Source of the DNA: an uncultured Clostridia bacterium
Lineage (GTDB): Bacteria > Bacillota > Clostridia > TANB77 > CAG-508
Direction: 5' to 3'
NCBI GenBank assembly: GCA_949935895.1
Contig: CATLGL010000079.1
Span: 1-7,010 of the forward strand
Length of the DNA: 7,010 bases
The translations under genes were made by a program, and so were the position numbers. This document shows positions 1 to 5,391 of the stretch, piece by piece. Within the stretch, counting starts at the first letter, position 1, and each line of letters opens with the position of its first letter. The notes beneath the pieces were generated by a model, which was not told the DNA's origin, ran no database searches, and was given only the letters and a program-made list of their open reading frames with translations.

Positions 1-388
1 CTATGTACCCTGTAGATTGTGCTGTTACAATAATAATATACTTTTCTACTGTTTCCATTTTTGCTGTTTCCTCATTTAGTTTTGTAATATTTTCTTCTGG
101 TACAATTTTATTTTCTTTTATTTTTTGGATTAAATCGTCAATCGTTACCTTTCCTTCTTTTTCAATTGCCACTTCCCCTCTTGCTAGTTCTACTTCTTCT
201 ATATATTGAGAGATTCCATATTTTACTTTTCCTTCTTTTGCCATTGTGAATATGCCATGTTCTCCTAATACTAAATTTAACGTAATTCCTGCTAGTATTA
301 AAAGTACAATTATGGTAATCACTAGAGCTATCAAGGTAATTCCTTCTCTATTTTTCTTGTTTTTTCGTTCTTTTATTTTCTGTTCCAT
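1..388 (-). CDS. Prepilin-like (type IV pilin/type II secretion pseudopilin family) protein, 3' end outside window
   Basis: The first 129 codons are visible and the frame stays open to the left edge, so the C-terminus is missing. A charged leader (residues 1-15, rich in Lys and Arg) ends at Gly16. A hydrophobic segment, ITLIALVITIIVLLILAG, follows at 17-34. This is the class III prepilin layout: a prepilin peptidase (PilD/ComC type) would cut after Gly16, and the hydrophobic helix would anchor the protein in the membrane or pack it into a filament. The rest that can be seen (about 50-129) is a charged, mixed alpha/beta region with no motif I recognise. Residue +5 after the predicted cut is Ala, not the usual Glu. 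The ATG has AAGGAG 11 bases upstream (400-405) and a promoter further up. Proteins with this N-terminus are frequent in uncultured Clostridia; their role is mostly unknown. The prepilin signal is clear, the function is not. Confidence 0.8.
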   Translation of the reverse strand, partial: MEQKIKERKNKKNREGITLIALVITIIVLLILAGITLNLVLGEHGIFTMAKEGKVKYGISQYIEEVELARGEVAIEKEGKVTIDDLIQKIKENKIVPEENITKLNEETAKMETVEKYIIIVTAQSTGYI

Positions 389-431
389 TTGTTTCTTTTC
401 TCCTTTTTCTTTTGATTTTCATCTTTTCTCT

Positions 432-460
432 ATTATATCTTTGGAGTTTTTGAAACACAA
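432..460 (-). promoter_or_regulatory. Sigma-A-type promoter of the prepilin-like gene
   Basis: On the minus strand, TTGTGT (455-460) and a perfect TATAAT (432-437) are separated by 17 bases. Transcription would start near 425, leaving a leader of about 37 bases before the ATG at 388. The promoter lies downstream of the rny terminator, so the gene appears to be transcribed independently. Confidence 0.65.
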
Positions 461-499
461 TGATATCAATACTTTTTAGGTATTATATTTTTACATAAG

Positions 500-530
500 A
501 AATAAGCCAACATAAATTGTTGGCCTATTT
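500..530 (-). terminator. Terminator hairpin after rny
   Basis: The arms 500-512 and 518-530 form a 13-bp stem around a 5-base loop, with GCCAACA/TGTTGGC as the core. Position 505/525 is an A-C mismatch on the plus strand but a U-G wobble in minus-strand RNA, which fits transcription from rny. The U-rich tail beyond the stem is short and interrupted. It begins 13 bases past the rny stop codon. Confidence 0.7.
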
Positions 531-543
531 TTTATTTGGTATA

Positions 544-2085
544 TTATTTGGCATATTCAATTGCACGTGATTCACGAATCACATTTACTTTAATTTGTCC
601 TGGATAGTCCATTTCACTTTCTACTTTTTTTGCTACATCTCTTGCAAGTAATGTCATATCTGCATCTGAAATTTTTTCTGGTTTTACAATAATACGAACT
701 TCACGACCTGCTTGAATAGCAAATGATTTATCAACTCCCTCAAAAGAATCTGCAATTTCTTCTAATTGCTCTAAACGTTTGATATATGCTTCTAAGGTTT
801 CTCTTCTTGCACCTGGACGTGATGCACTAATTGCATCAGCTGCTTGAACTAAAACAGCTTCTAATGTCATTGGTTCTACATCTCCATGATGTGCTTCTAC
901 TGCATTGATTACCAATGGATTTTCTTTAAATTTCTTTAAAATATCAACACCAATCTCTACATGAGTTCCTTCCATATCATGGTCTAATGCTTTTCCTATA
1001 TCATGTAATAATCCTGCTCTTCTTGCACGTTTTGTATCAAGTCCTAATTCGTCAGCCATAATTCGTGCTAAGTTTGACACTTCAATGGAATGATTTAATA
1101 CATTTTGTCCATAACTTGTTCTATATTTTAACTTTCCTAATAGTAACACTAATTCTGGATTTAGTCCCATAACTCCCGCTTCTAAAGTTGCTCTTTCTCC
1201 TTCTGATTTAATAATAGCTTGTACTTCTTCCTTTGCTTTTTCTACCATTTCTTCAATCTTAGCTGGATGAATTCTTCCATCTTCAATTAGTTTTTCTAAT
1301 GCGATTTTAGCAACTTCTCTTCTTAGTGGGTCAAATCCAGATAAAATAACTGCTTCTGGTGTATCATCAATAATTAAATCAATTCCTGTTAAGTTTTCAA
1401 TTGTTTTTATGTTTCTTCCTTCTCTACCTATAATTCTACCTTTCATATCATCATTTGGAAGGTTTACAATCGATACTGTTGTTTCAGATGTATGGTCTGC
1501 TGCACATTTTTGAACAGCATATGTCAATAATTCTTTTGCTTTTTTGGTAACTTCTTCTTTTGCTTTCGCTTCTTCTTCTCGAATTAGATTCGCTTTTTCA
1601 AGTTTTATTTGTTTTTCTACTTCTGTAAGTAAAATCTTTTTTGCCTCCTCTACTGATAATCCTGCAATTCTTTGAAGCTCCTCTAACTGCTGTTTTAGTG
1701 TATTTTCTAATTCTTTTTCTTGTTCATCTAATGCTTGATATTTTTTATCTGCTTCTCTTTCCTTTTTTTCTAATGCTTCTTCTTTTTTATCAAGATTTTC
1801 TTCCTTTTGTATCATTCTTGATTCTTGTTTTTGTATTTCGCCTCTTCTTTCTCTAATCTCTTGCTCTAAGTCCTTTCTTTCCTGCATAATTTGTTCTTTT
1901 GCTTTAAATATTTCTTCTTTTTTCTTATTTTCAGCTTCTTTATTAGCAAGTTCTAATATCTTGTTTGCTTCTGCTTCTGCACCTTTGATTTTAGATTCAG
2001 CTATTTTTTTACGAATACCCACACCAATTGGTATAAATACAATAGCTGAGATTAGAATAGTGGCAATAATGATTATAATTTCCAT
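544..2085 (-). CDS. rny: Ribonuclease Y
   Basis: RNase Y is the membrane-anchored endoribonuclease that starts decay and processing of many mRNAs in Firmicutes. The protein has 513 residues, close to the usual length of about 520, and all domains are present. A single N-terminal transmembrane segment (about 2-22) is followed by a long, highly charged coiled coil (about 25-190, rich in Glu, Lys and Gln). A KH RNA-binding domain (about 203-270) carries the GREG loop at 220-223. The HD metal-dependent hydrolase domain (about 325-430) has His332, the His361-Asp362 pair, His375 and the HH pair at 399-400. A conserved C-terminal domain ends the protein. The start is supported by AGAGGTG (2093-2099) seven bases before the ATG. 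The gene has its own promoter and terminator, so it seems monocistronic. Nothing suggests truncation. Identification is very secure. Confidence 0.97.
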   Translation of the reverse strand: MEIIIIIATILISAIVFIPIGVGIRKKIAESKIKGAEAEANKILELANKEAENKKKEEIFKAKEQIMQERKDLEQEIRERRGEIQKQESRMIQKEENLDKKEEALEKKEREADKKYQALDEQEKELENTLKQQLEELQRIAGLSVEEAKKILLTEVEKQIKLEKANLIREEEAKAKEEVTKKAKELLTYAVQKCAADHTSETTVSIVNLPNDDMKGRIIGREGRNIKTIENLTGIDLIIDDTPEAVILSGFDPLRREVAKIALEKLIEDGRIHPAKIEEMVEKAKEEVQAIIKSEGERATLEAGVMGLNPELVLLLGKLKYRTSYGQNVLNHSIEVSNLARIMADELGLDTKRARRAGLLHDIGKALDHDMEGTHVEIGVDILKKFKENPLVINAVEAHHGDVEPMTLEAVLVQAADAISASRPGARRETLEAYIKRLEQLEEIADSFEGVDKSFAIQAGREVRIIVKPEKISDADMTLLARDVAKKVESEMDYPGQIKVNVIRESRAIEYAK

Positions 2086-2167
2086 AATCTTACACCTCTT
2101 TCTATTTAATTTTCAATGTTCTAATATATATAACTTTCTTTTTATTATATATTAAACTTACTCTATT

Positions 2168-2196
2168 ATTTTATATGTATTCTGTTAAACTGTCAA
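2168..2196 (-). promoter_or_regulatory. Sigma-A-type promoter of rny
   Basis: A perfect TTGACA (2191-2196) lies 17 bases from TAAAAT (2168-2173) on the minus strand. A TATAAA two bases closer is an alternative -10. The predicted start near 2161 gives a leader of about 75 bases. The promoter begins only a few bases after the terminator of the preceding gene. The leader holds no structure that I recognise as a riboswitch. Confidence 0.7.
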
Positions 2197-2207
2197 GATA
2201 TTTAGAT

Positions 2208-2254
2208 AAAAAAAACAGAGCTTAAGTTTTCTATTTTTTGAAAACTTAAACTCT
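2208..2254 (-). terminator. Intrinsic terminator of the 81-residue protein gene
   Basis: The arms 2217-2231 and 2240-2254 make a 15-bp stem with an 8-base loop. In minus-strand RNA the stem is followed almost at once by eight U (complement of 2208-2215). The 2221/2250 position is a C-A mismatch on the plus strand but a G-U wobble on the minus strand, confirming the direction. This is a textbook Rho-independent terminator, starting 9 bases past the stop codon. Confidence 0.9.
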
Positions 2255-2263
2255 ATTTTCATT

Positions 2264-2509
2264 TTATTTATTTTTCTTTTTTCCAAAATGAATTTCTTGA
2301 AATAAGAAATCATGGAAATCTTGCCATGTAAGTTCTATATGTAAAAAGTCATTTAAATCATCTTCAAATTTTTGTTGTGCTGGTGTTAATTCCACTTTTA
2401 TTTCTTGAAATAAAAAGTTTTTAACTTTTGGCCAAAATCCTACTTTAGCTGGTAATGTTGATTCTGATACAAATTCTGTTTCTACTCCACCCATTATTTT
2501 TTCACTCAT
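2264..2509 (-). CDS. Unrecognised 81-residue protein with internal FLFQEI repeats
   Basis: I do not recognise this protein. It has no signal peptide, membrane segment or cysteine, so it is probably cytoplasmic. Its notable feature is internal repetition: FLFQEI at residues 32-37 and again at 68-73, with a diverged copy, FLHIEL, at 55-60. Between them lie charged stretches likely to be helical (about 43-56 and 60-68). Trp26 and Trp62 precede the repeats, and the tail is basic (GKKKNK). The gene is well supported. AAAGGAGG (2519-2526) sits nine bases before the ATG, a promoter with 17-bp spacing lies upstream, and a strong terminator follows. It therefore forms its own transcription unit between mtaB and rny. 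A triple hexamer repeat upstream (2612-2639) resembles the one at the mreB promoter, hinting at shared control linked to the cell envelope. That it is a real gene is secure; its function is unknown. Confidence 0.85.
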   Translation of the reverse strand: MSEKIMGGVETEFVSESTLPAKVGFWPKVKNFLFQEIKVELTPAQQKFEDDLNDFLHIELTWQDFHDFLFQEIHFGKKKNK

Positions 2510-2550
2510 GTATATTCTCCTCCTTTGTGTTTATTCCTTCTATCAGGTTA

Positions 2551-2579
2551 TTTATACTACATATTTTGGTTTTTATCAA
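2551..2579 (-). promoter_or_regulatory. Sigma-A-type promoter of the 81-residue protein gene
   Basis: TTGATA (2574-2579) and TATAAA (2551-2556) on the minus strand are separated by exactly 17 bases. Transcription would start near 2544, about 35 bases before the ATG. The triple direct repeat at 2612-2639 lies just over 30 bp upstream of the -35 element. Confidence 0.65.
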
Positions 2580-2611
2580 TAGATTTTGTTATTTTTTATT
2601 ATTAAATATTG

Positions 2612-2639
2612 ATTACAGAATTGTTACAATTTTGTTACT
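2612..2639 (-). promoter_or_regulatory. Triple tandem hexamer operator, WalR/PhoP-like, upstream of the 81-residue protein gene
   Basis: On the minus strand the hexamers AGTAAC (2634-2639), TGTAAC (2623-2628) and TGTAAT (2612-2617) are spaced by exactly five bases, giving an 11-bp period. The last two fit the known WalR consensus TGTWAH-N5-TGTWAH; the first differs by one base. PhoP-type regulators of the same OmpR family bind similar repeats, so the regulator cannot be named with certainty. The position upstream of the -35 element would suit an activator. Confidence 0.5.
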
Positions 2640-2682
2640 TTTCTTATTTCACTATATTATACCATTTTTGTAGTATAAACTG

Positions 2683-3249
2683 CTATTCTTTTATTATATT
2701 TCCAACTAGACCTTCTCCCATAACATTGGTTATTTTTACCTTTTGTATTGTATTTTCTACCTCCTTTTCATGTGATACTACATATACCATAATGTAATTT
2801 GTAGTATGTCCTTTTATATATTCTCCATTTTGTTCTTCTAATAAAACTTCTAATATCTTTCCTACATATGTCTCATTTTGCTTCTTCTGTTTTTGATTTG
2901 ATAATTCAATTAGTGTAGCACTTCTTTTGTCTTTAATTGTTGCTTCTATTTGATTTTCCATACTTGCTGCTTTTGTTCCTTTTCTTGGTGAATATTTGAA
3001 TATATGCATTTTATAAAAGTTAATCTTTTTTAAAAATTCAAAAGTTGTATTAAATTCTTCTTCTGTCTCTCCTGGAAATCCTACTATAATATCTGTTGTT
3101 AAAGATACATTAGGATAATAATTTTGAATTTCTTTAACTCCCTTTTCGAATTCTTCTTTCGTATATTTTCTATTCATTCTTTGTAAGGTATCATTGCATC
3201 CACTTTGTAAGGATAGATGAAAATGATTACAAATTTTTTCTAATGTCAC
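2683..3249 (-). CDS. mtaB: MtaB C-terminal fragment: rest of radical SAM domain and TRAM domain
   Basis: This is the part of mtaB after the frameshift, 188 residues if counted from the GTG at 3249. It contains family hallmarks HFHLSLQSG (9-17), MNRKYT (25-30), TDIIVGFPGET (52-62) and FKYSPRKGT (84-92). A C-terminal TRAM tRNA-binding domain (about 123-187) ends in GEGLVGNII. No ribosome binding site precedes the GTG, and family-like sequence continues upstream of it in the same frame (EFIEKL). The GTG is therefore very unlikely to be a true start. The fragment is best read as the second half of one gene. Confidence 0.7.
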   Translation of the reverse strand: MTLEKICNHFHLSLQSGCNDTLQRMNRKYTKEEFEKGVKEIQNYYPNVSLTTDIIVGFPGETEEEFNTTFEFLKKINFYKMHIFKYSPRKGTKAASMENQIEATIKDKRSATLIELSNQKQKKQNETYVGKILEVLLEEQNGEYIKGHTTNYIMVYVVSHEKEVENTIQKVKITNVMGEGLVGNIIKE

Positions 3250-3988
3250 CAGTTTTTCTATGAATTCTTTTCCGCATCAGGGTTGGTTCTAAAGAGCCTA
3301 ATCGAATTCTTTGGATTTGTGGAAGCTCATTAATTTGCTTTAATAAATCAAATAACGAAATTTCTACTAACATGTCTTTTCCATAAGAAGCCAAATGAAT
3401 TCCTGTTATCACTACTTCTTTTATTCCTTTTTTTGCAATTTTTTGAATTTCAGAAATTACTTCACTTGGTTTTCTACTACGAATTCTGCCTCTTGCATAA
3501 GGTATCATACAATAAGAACAAAATTGATTACAGCCATCTTGTACTTTAATAACCGCTCTTGTTTTATCTGTATATGTTGTTGCTCCAAATTCTGCAAATT
3601 GTTTTTGTTGTAAAATATCAGAAACATTTTCTTGTTTTTTTAATTGATATTTTTGAATGTAAGAAACAATATCTTTTTTCTCTTGATTTCCTAATATGAT
3701 ATCAATATCTTTCATGCTTTTTAATTCTTGTTTTGCAACTTGCGCATAACATCCTGTTACTACTAAAATTGCATTTTCATTTTGTTCTTTTGCTCTTCTT
3801 ATTATTTGTCTTGATTTTCGGTCAGACATATTGGTTACTGTACAAGTGTTGACAACATAGATATTAGCACTCTCTTCAAAATTTACAATTTCATAACCTG
3901 CTTGTATCAATTTTTGTTTCATTGCATTTGTCTCATATTGATTAACCTTACATCCTAATGTGTAAAATGCTACTTTCTTTTTCTCCAT
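3227..3988 (-). CDS. mtaB: MtaB N-terminal fragment: UPF0004 and radical SAM domains
   Basis: This is the part of mtaB before the frameshift, 253 residues as read. The N-terminal methylthiotransferase domain (about 4-100) has the three conserved cysteines Cys13, Cys49 and Cys80, which ligate the auxiliary 4Fe-4S cluster. The radical SAM core begins near 143, and CNQFCSYC supplies Cys153, Cys157 and Cys160 for the SAM-binding cluster. Residues after about 240 (RIHRKTGDIRKNL) are read out of frame and do not belong to the family. If the lesion is real, this product lacks the second half of the radical SAM barrel and the TRAM domain and should be inactive. Confidence 0.75.
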   Translation of the reverse strand: MEKKKVAFYTLGCKVNQYETNAMKQKLIQAGYEIVNFEESANIYVVNTCTVTNMSDRKSRQIIRRAKEQNENAILVVTGCYAQVAKQELKSMKDIDIILGNQEKKDIVSYIQKYQLKKQENVSDILQQKQFAEFGATTYTDKTRAVIKVQDGCNQFCSYCMIPYARGRIRSRKPSEVISEIQKIAKKGIKEVVITGIHLASYGKDMLVEISLFDLLKQINELPQIQRIRLGSLEPTLMRKRIHRKTGDIRKNL

Positions 3989-4014
3989 TGTTTTCTCCCT
4001 TTTTCAATCTCTTT

Positions 4015-4044
4015 TTTATATCCAAAATAGTTCTTCTTTTACAA
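4015..4044 (-). promoter_or_regulatory. Probable promoter of mtaB
   Basis: TTGTAA (4039-4044) and TATAAA (4015-4020) on the minus strand are separated by 18 bases. The -35 element abuts the base of the mreB terminator hairpin, so mtaB could be restarted directly after mreB ends. The leader would be about 20 bases. In DNA this AT-rich the match is moderate evidence. Confidence 0.45.
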
Positions 4045-4074
4045 AATAACACATTGTATCACCAATGTGTTATT
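4045..4074 (-). terminator. Terminator hairpin after mreB
   Basis: The arms 4045-4056 and 4063-4074 form a perfect 12-bp stem (AATAACACATTG) around a 6-base loop. In minus-strand RNA the descending arm ends in UUAUUUUGU, a modest U-tract. It lies about 60 bases past the mreB stop codon and before mtaB. The plus-strand side also has a short T run, but no plus-strand gene approaches it. Confidence 0.7.
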
Positions 4075-4136
4075 GCTTTTTACCTATTAAACAGAGTTAG
4101 GTTAACATGAAATATGTGTATATACTAGCCTTCTTC

Positions 4137-5141
4137 TTATAATCGATTTTTTCCATCTAATGAGTCTAAATTGTCTAATGCTTTTCCTGTTCCTAATGCT
4201 ACACATGATACTGCATCTTGTGCAATCATTACATTGATTCCAATTTTTTCTTGTAATAGTTTATCAAGTCCATCTACTAAGCATCCTCCACCTGTCATAT
4301 AAATTCCTTTATCACTAATATCAGATGCAAGTTCTGGTGGTGTTCTTTCAAAAACAGAATGAACAGCATCAACAATCATCATCGCAGGCTCTGTTAATGC
4401 CTCCATCATTTCACTTGAATATACTGTTATGGTCTTAGGAAGACCTGTGGTTAAATCTCTTCCTCTTATATCCATTTCCATATCTTGAATTTTAGGATAT
4501 ACACACCCAATATTTACTTTTAAGTCTTCTGCTGTTCTTTCTCCTATCATTACATTATGTTTTTTCTTGACATATTTAACAATTGCCTCATCAAATTTAT
4601 CTCCTGCTACTTTTAGAGAACTACTAACAACACTACCTCCTAATGAGATAACAGCAACATCTGTAGTTCCTCCACCAATATCTACAATCATATTCCCACA
4701 AGGTTTTGAAATGTCAATTCCTGCACCAATAGCTGCTGCAATTGGTTCTTCTATTAAATAAACTTTTCTTGCTCCTGCTTGAGAGGCAGCATCAATTACT
4801 GCTTTTCTTTCTACTTCTGTTACTTGTGATGGAATACAAATCATAATTCTTGGTGAAAAAATAAATTTACCACATACTTTACTGATAAAATGTTTTAACA
4901 TCTTTTCTGTTACTGTATAATCTGAAATAACACCATCTTTTAGTGGTCTTGTTGCTACTATATTTCCTGGTGTTCTTCCAAGCATTCTTCTAGCCTCTTG
5001 TCCTACTGCTAATACTTCCTTTGTTCTATTATCTATCGCTACAACGGAGGGCTCTCTTAATACAATCCCTTTTCCTTTTACATAAGCAATTACCGTTGCT
5101 GTTCCTAAATCAATTCCAATATCTTGTCCAAAACCAAACAT
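4137..5141 (-). CDS. mreB: Rod shape-determining protein of the MreB/Mbl family
   Basis: MreB is the bacterial actin. ATP-dependent filaments under the membrane guide the elongasome (MreCD, RodA, penicillin-binding proteins) that inserts new side-wall peptidoglycan. The 334 residues match the family length. The actin-fold nucleotide site is intact: phosphate-1 loop DIGIDLGTATV (7-17), the Glu-Glu-Pro motif with catalytic Glu at 131-133, phosphate-2 loop DIGGGTTDVAV (154-164), and adenosine motif TGGG (283-286). Other hallmarks are GQEARRMLGRTPGNI (47-61), RPLKDGVI (65-72), GERTAEDLK (200-208) and ERTPPEL (265-271). Sequence alone does not separate MreB from its paralogue Mbl. The gene is monocistronic, without mreC or mreD beside it. 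AGGAAAG precedes the ATG, and a promoter and a triple response-regulator-like repeat lie upstream. It sits between sporulation genes and mtaB. Family assignment is very secure. Confidence 0.95.
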   Translation of the reverse strand: MFGFGQDIGIDLGTATVIAYVKGKGIVLREPSVVAIDNRTKEVLAVGQEARRMLGRTPGNIVATRPLKDGVISDYTVTEKMLKHFISKVCGKFIFSPRIMICIPSQVTEVERKAVIDAASQAGARKVYLIEEPIAAAIGAGIDISKPCGNMIVDIGGGTTDVAVISLGGSVVSSSLKVAGDKFDEAIVKYVKKKHNVMIGERTAEDLKVNIGCVYPKIQDMEMDIRGRDLTTGLPKTITVYSSEMMEALTEPAMMIVDAVHSVFERTPPELASDISDKGIYMTGGGCLVDGLDKLLQEKIGINVMIAQDAVSCVALGTGKALDNLDSLDGKNRL

Positions 5142-5187
5142 TGCTATCTTTCCTTTCTTATGTATTTGTATATATTATTGCCCATTT

Positions 5188-5215
5188 GTTACAAATTCAT
5201 TACAATTATATTACA
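5188..5215 (-). promoter_or_regulatory. Triple tandem hexamer operator, WalR/PhoP-like, at the mreB promoter
   Basis: On the minus strand TGTAAT (5210-5215), TGTAAT (5199-5204) and TGTAAC (5188-5193) follow one another with exactly five bases between, an 11-bp period of one helical turn. All three fit TGTWAH, the half-site of the WalR two-component regulator, which controls wall metabolism in Firmicutes. PhoP-type regulators of the same family bind similar repeats. The array overlaps the best -10 element (5205-5210), suggesting repression. It would instead suit activation if a weaker promoter downstream (TTGTAA at 5189-5194, TATACA at 5167-5172) is the one used. Confidence 0.55.
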
Positions 5216-5233
5216 CCTTTTAAAAAATAGCAA
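5205..5233 (-). promoter_or_regulatory. Sigma-A-type promoter of mreB
   Basis: TTGCTA (5228-5233) and a perfect TATAAT (5205-5210) on the minus strand are separated by 17 bases. The start would be near 5198, about 57 bases before the ATG. It overlaps the triple hexamer repeat. Confidence 0.6.
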
Positions 5234-5261
5234 TACATTTTCCATAATTGATAAAATTTTA

Positions 5262-5369
5262 GTTACTATTTAGACTATCTCGTTTTTTGTTCCACTTAAA
5301 TGTAGAAATATGTTTTATTCTATCTATTTCTATTTTTTCTTGTTTTGTTTAGATAGTCTGAATAGTAAC
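5262..5369. repeat. 108-bp interrupted inverted repeat, possible MITE-like element or hairpin
   Basis: The arms 5262-5280 and 5351-5369 are 19 bases each and complementary at 18; the exception (5271/5360) is T opposite G. Seventy bases separate them. Inside is a smaller inverted repeat, TAGAAATA (5303-5310) and TATTTCTA (5325-5332). The element contains no gene. TTTTA occurs directly outside the left arm (5257-5261) and one base outside the right arm (5371-5375), which could be a 5-bp target duplication, though in AT-rich DNA this is weak. It sits just past the yunB stop. The wobble favours a plus-strand RNA, opposite to all genes here, so it does not look like an ordinary yunB terminator, although it could still stop transcription. 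I cannot tell whether it occurs elsewhere in the genome. Confidence 0.6.
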
Positions 5370-5391
5370 CTTTTAAAGATTTCTTTCTATT

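Larger units (their letters stand above)
2683..3988 (-). pseudogene. mtaB: tRNA N6-threonylcarbamoyladenosine (t6A37) methylthiotransferase MtaB, interrupted by a one-base frameshift
   Basis: MtaB is a radical-SAM enzyme that adds a methylthio group to t6A at position 37 of tRNAs reading ANN codons, giving ms2t6A. The gene appears in two overlapping frames. The upstream frame follows the family through GSLEP (residues 231-235) and a few more residues, then turns into unrelated sequence and stops at 3227. The downstream frame resumes the family at EFIEKL and runs to the stop at 2683. Removing one base from the A4 run (T4 at 3268-3271 on the plus strand) joins the two into a single frame of 434 residues, the normal MtaB length. 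All domains are otherwise present, so the lesion is recent or a sequencing/assembly error. The ATG at 3988 has AAAGGGAG six bases upstream (3995-4002). No convincing terminator follows. Confidence 0.88.

Noticed and set aside
246..479. Plus-strand open frame opposite the prepilin-like gene
   Set aside because: It is a shadow of the minus-strand coding region, is hydrophobic only because of complementary AT-rich codons, and crosses the prepilin gene's promoter.
1641..1856. Plus-strand open frame inside rny
   Set aside because: It is the antisense of the Glu/Lys-rich coiled-coil codons, which reads as Leu/Phe; it has no expression signals.
2631..2660. Plus-strand promoter (TTGTTA, 17 bases, TATTAT)
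   Set aside because: It would transcribe antisense into mtaB with no plus-strand gene to serve. The TTGTTA is part of the hexamer array, and such matches are frequent in AT-rich DNA.
2657..2678. Hairpin TTATAC/GTATAA as the mtaB terminator
   Set aside because: The stem is only 6 AT-rich base pairs with a 10-base loop and no U-tract.
2683..3249. A separate gene starting at the GTG at 3249
   Set aside because: No ribosome binding site precedes it, family-like residues continue upstream in the same frame, and together with the upstream part it gives exactly one MtaB.
3260..3280. Programmed ribosomal frameshift in mtaB
   Set aside because: The restoring shift would be +1 at AAA AGA, without the stop codon or rare-codon context of known +1 sites, and AGA is common in this AT-rich DNA. 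MtaB is not known to use frameshifting.
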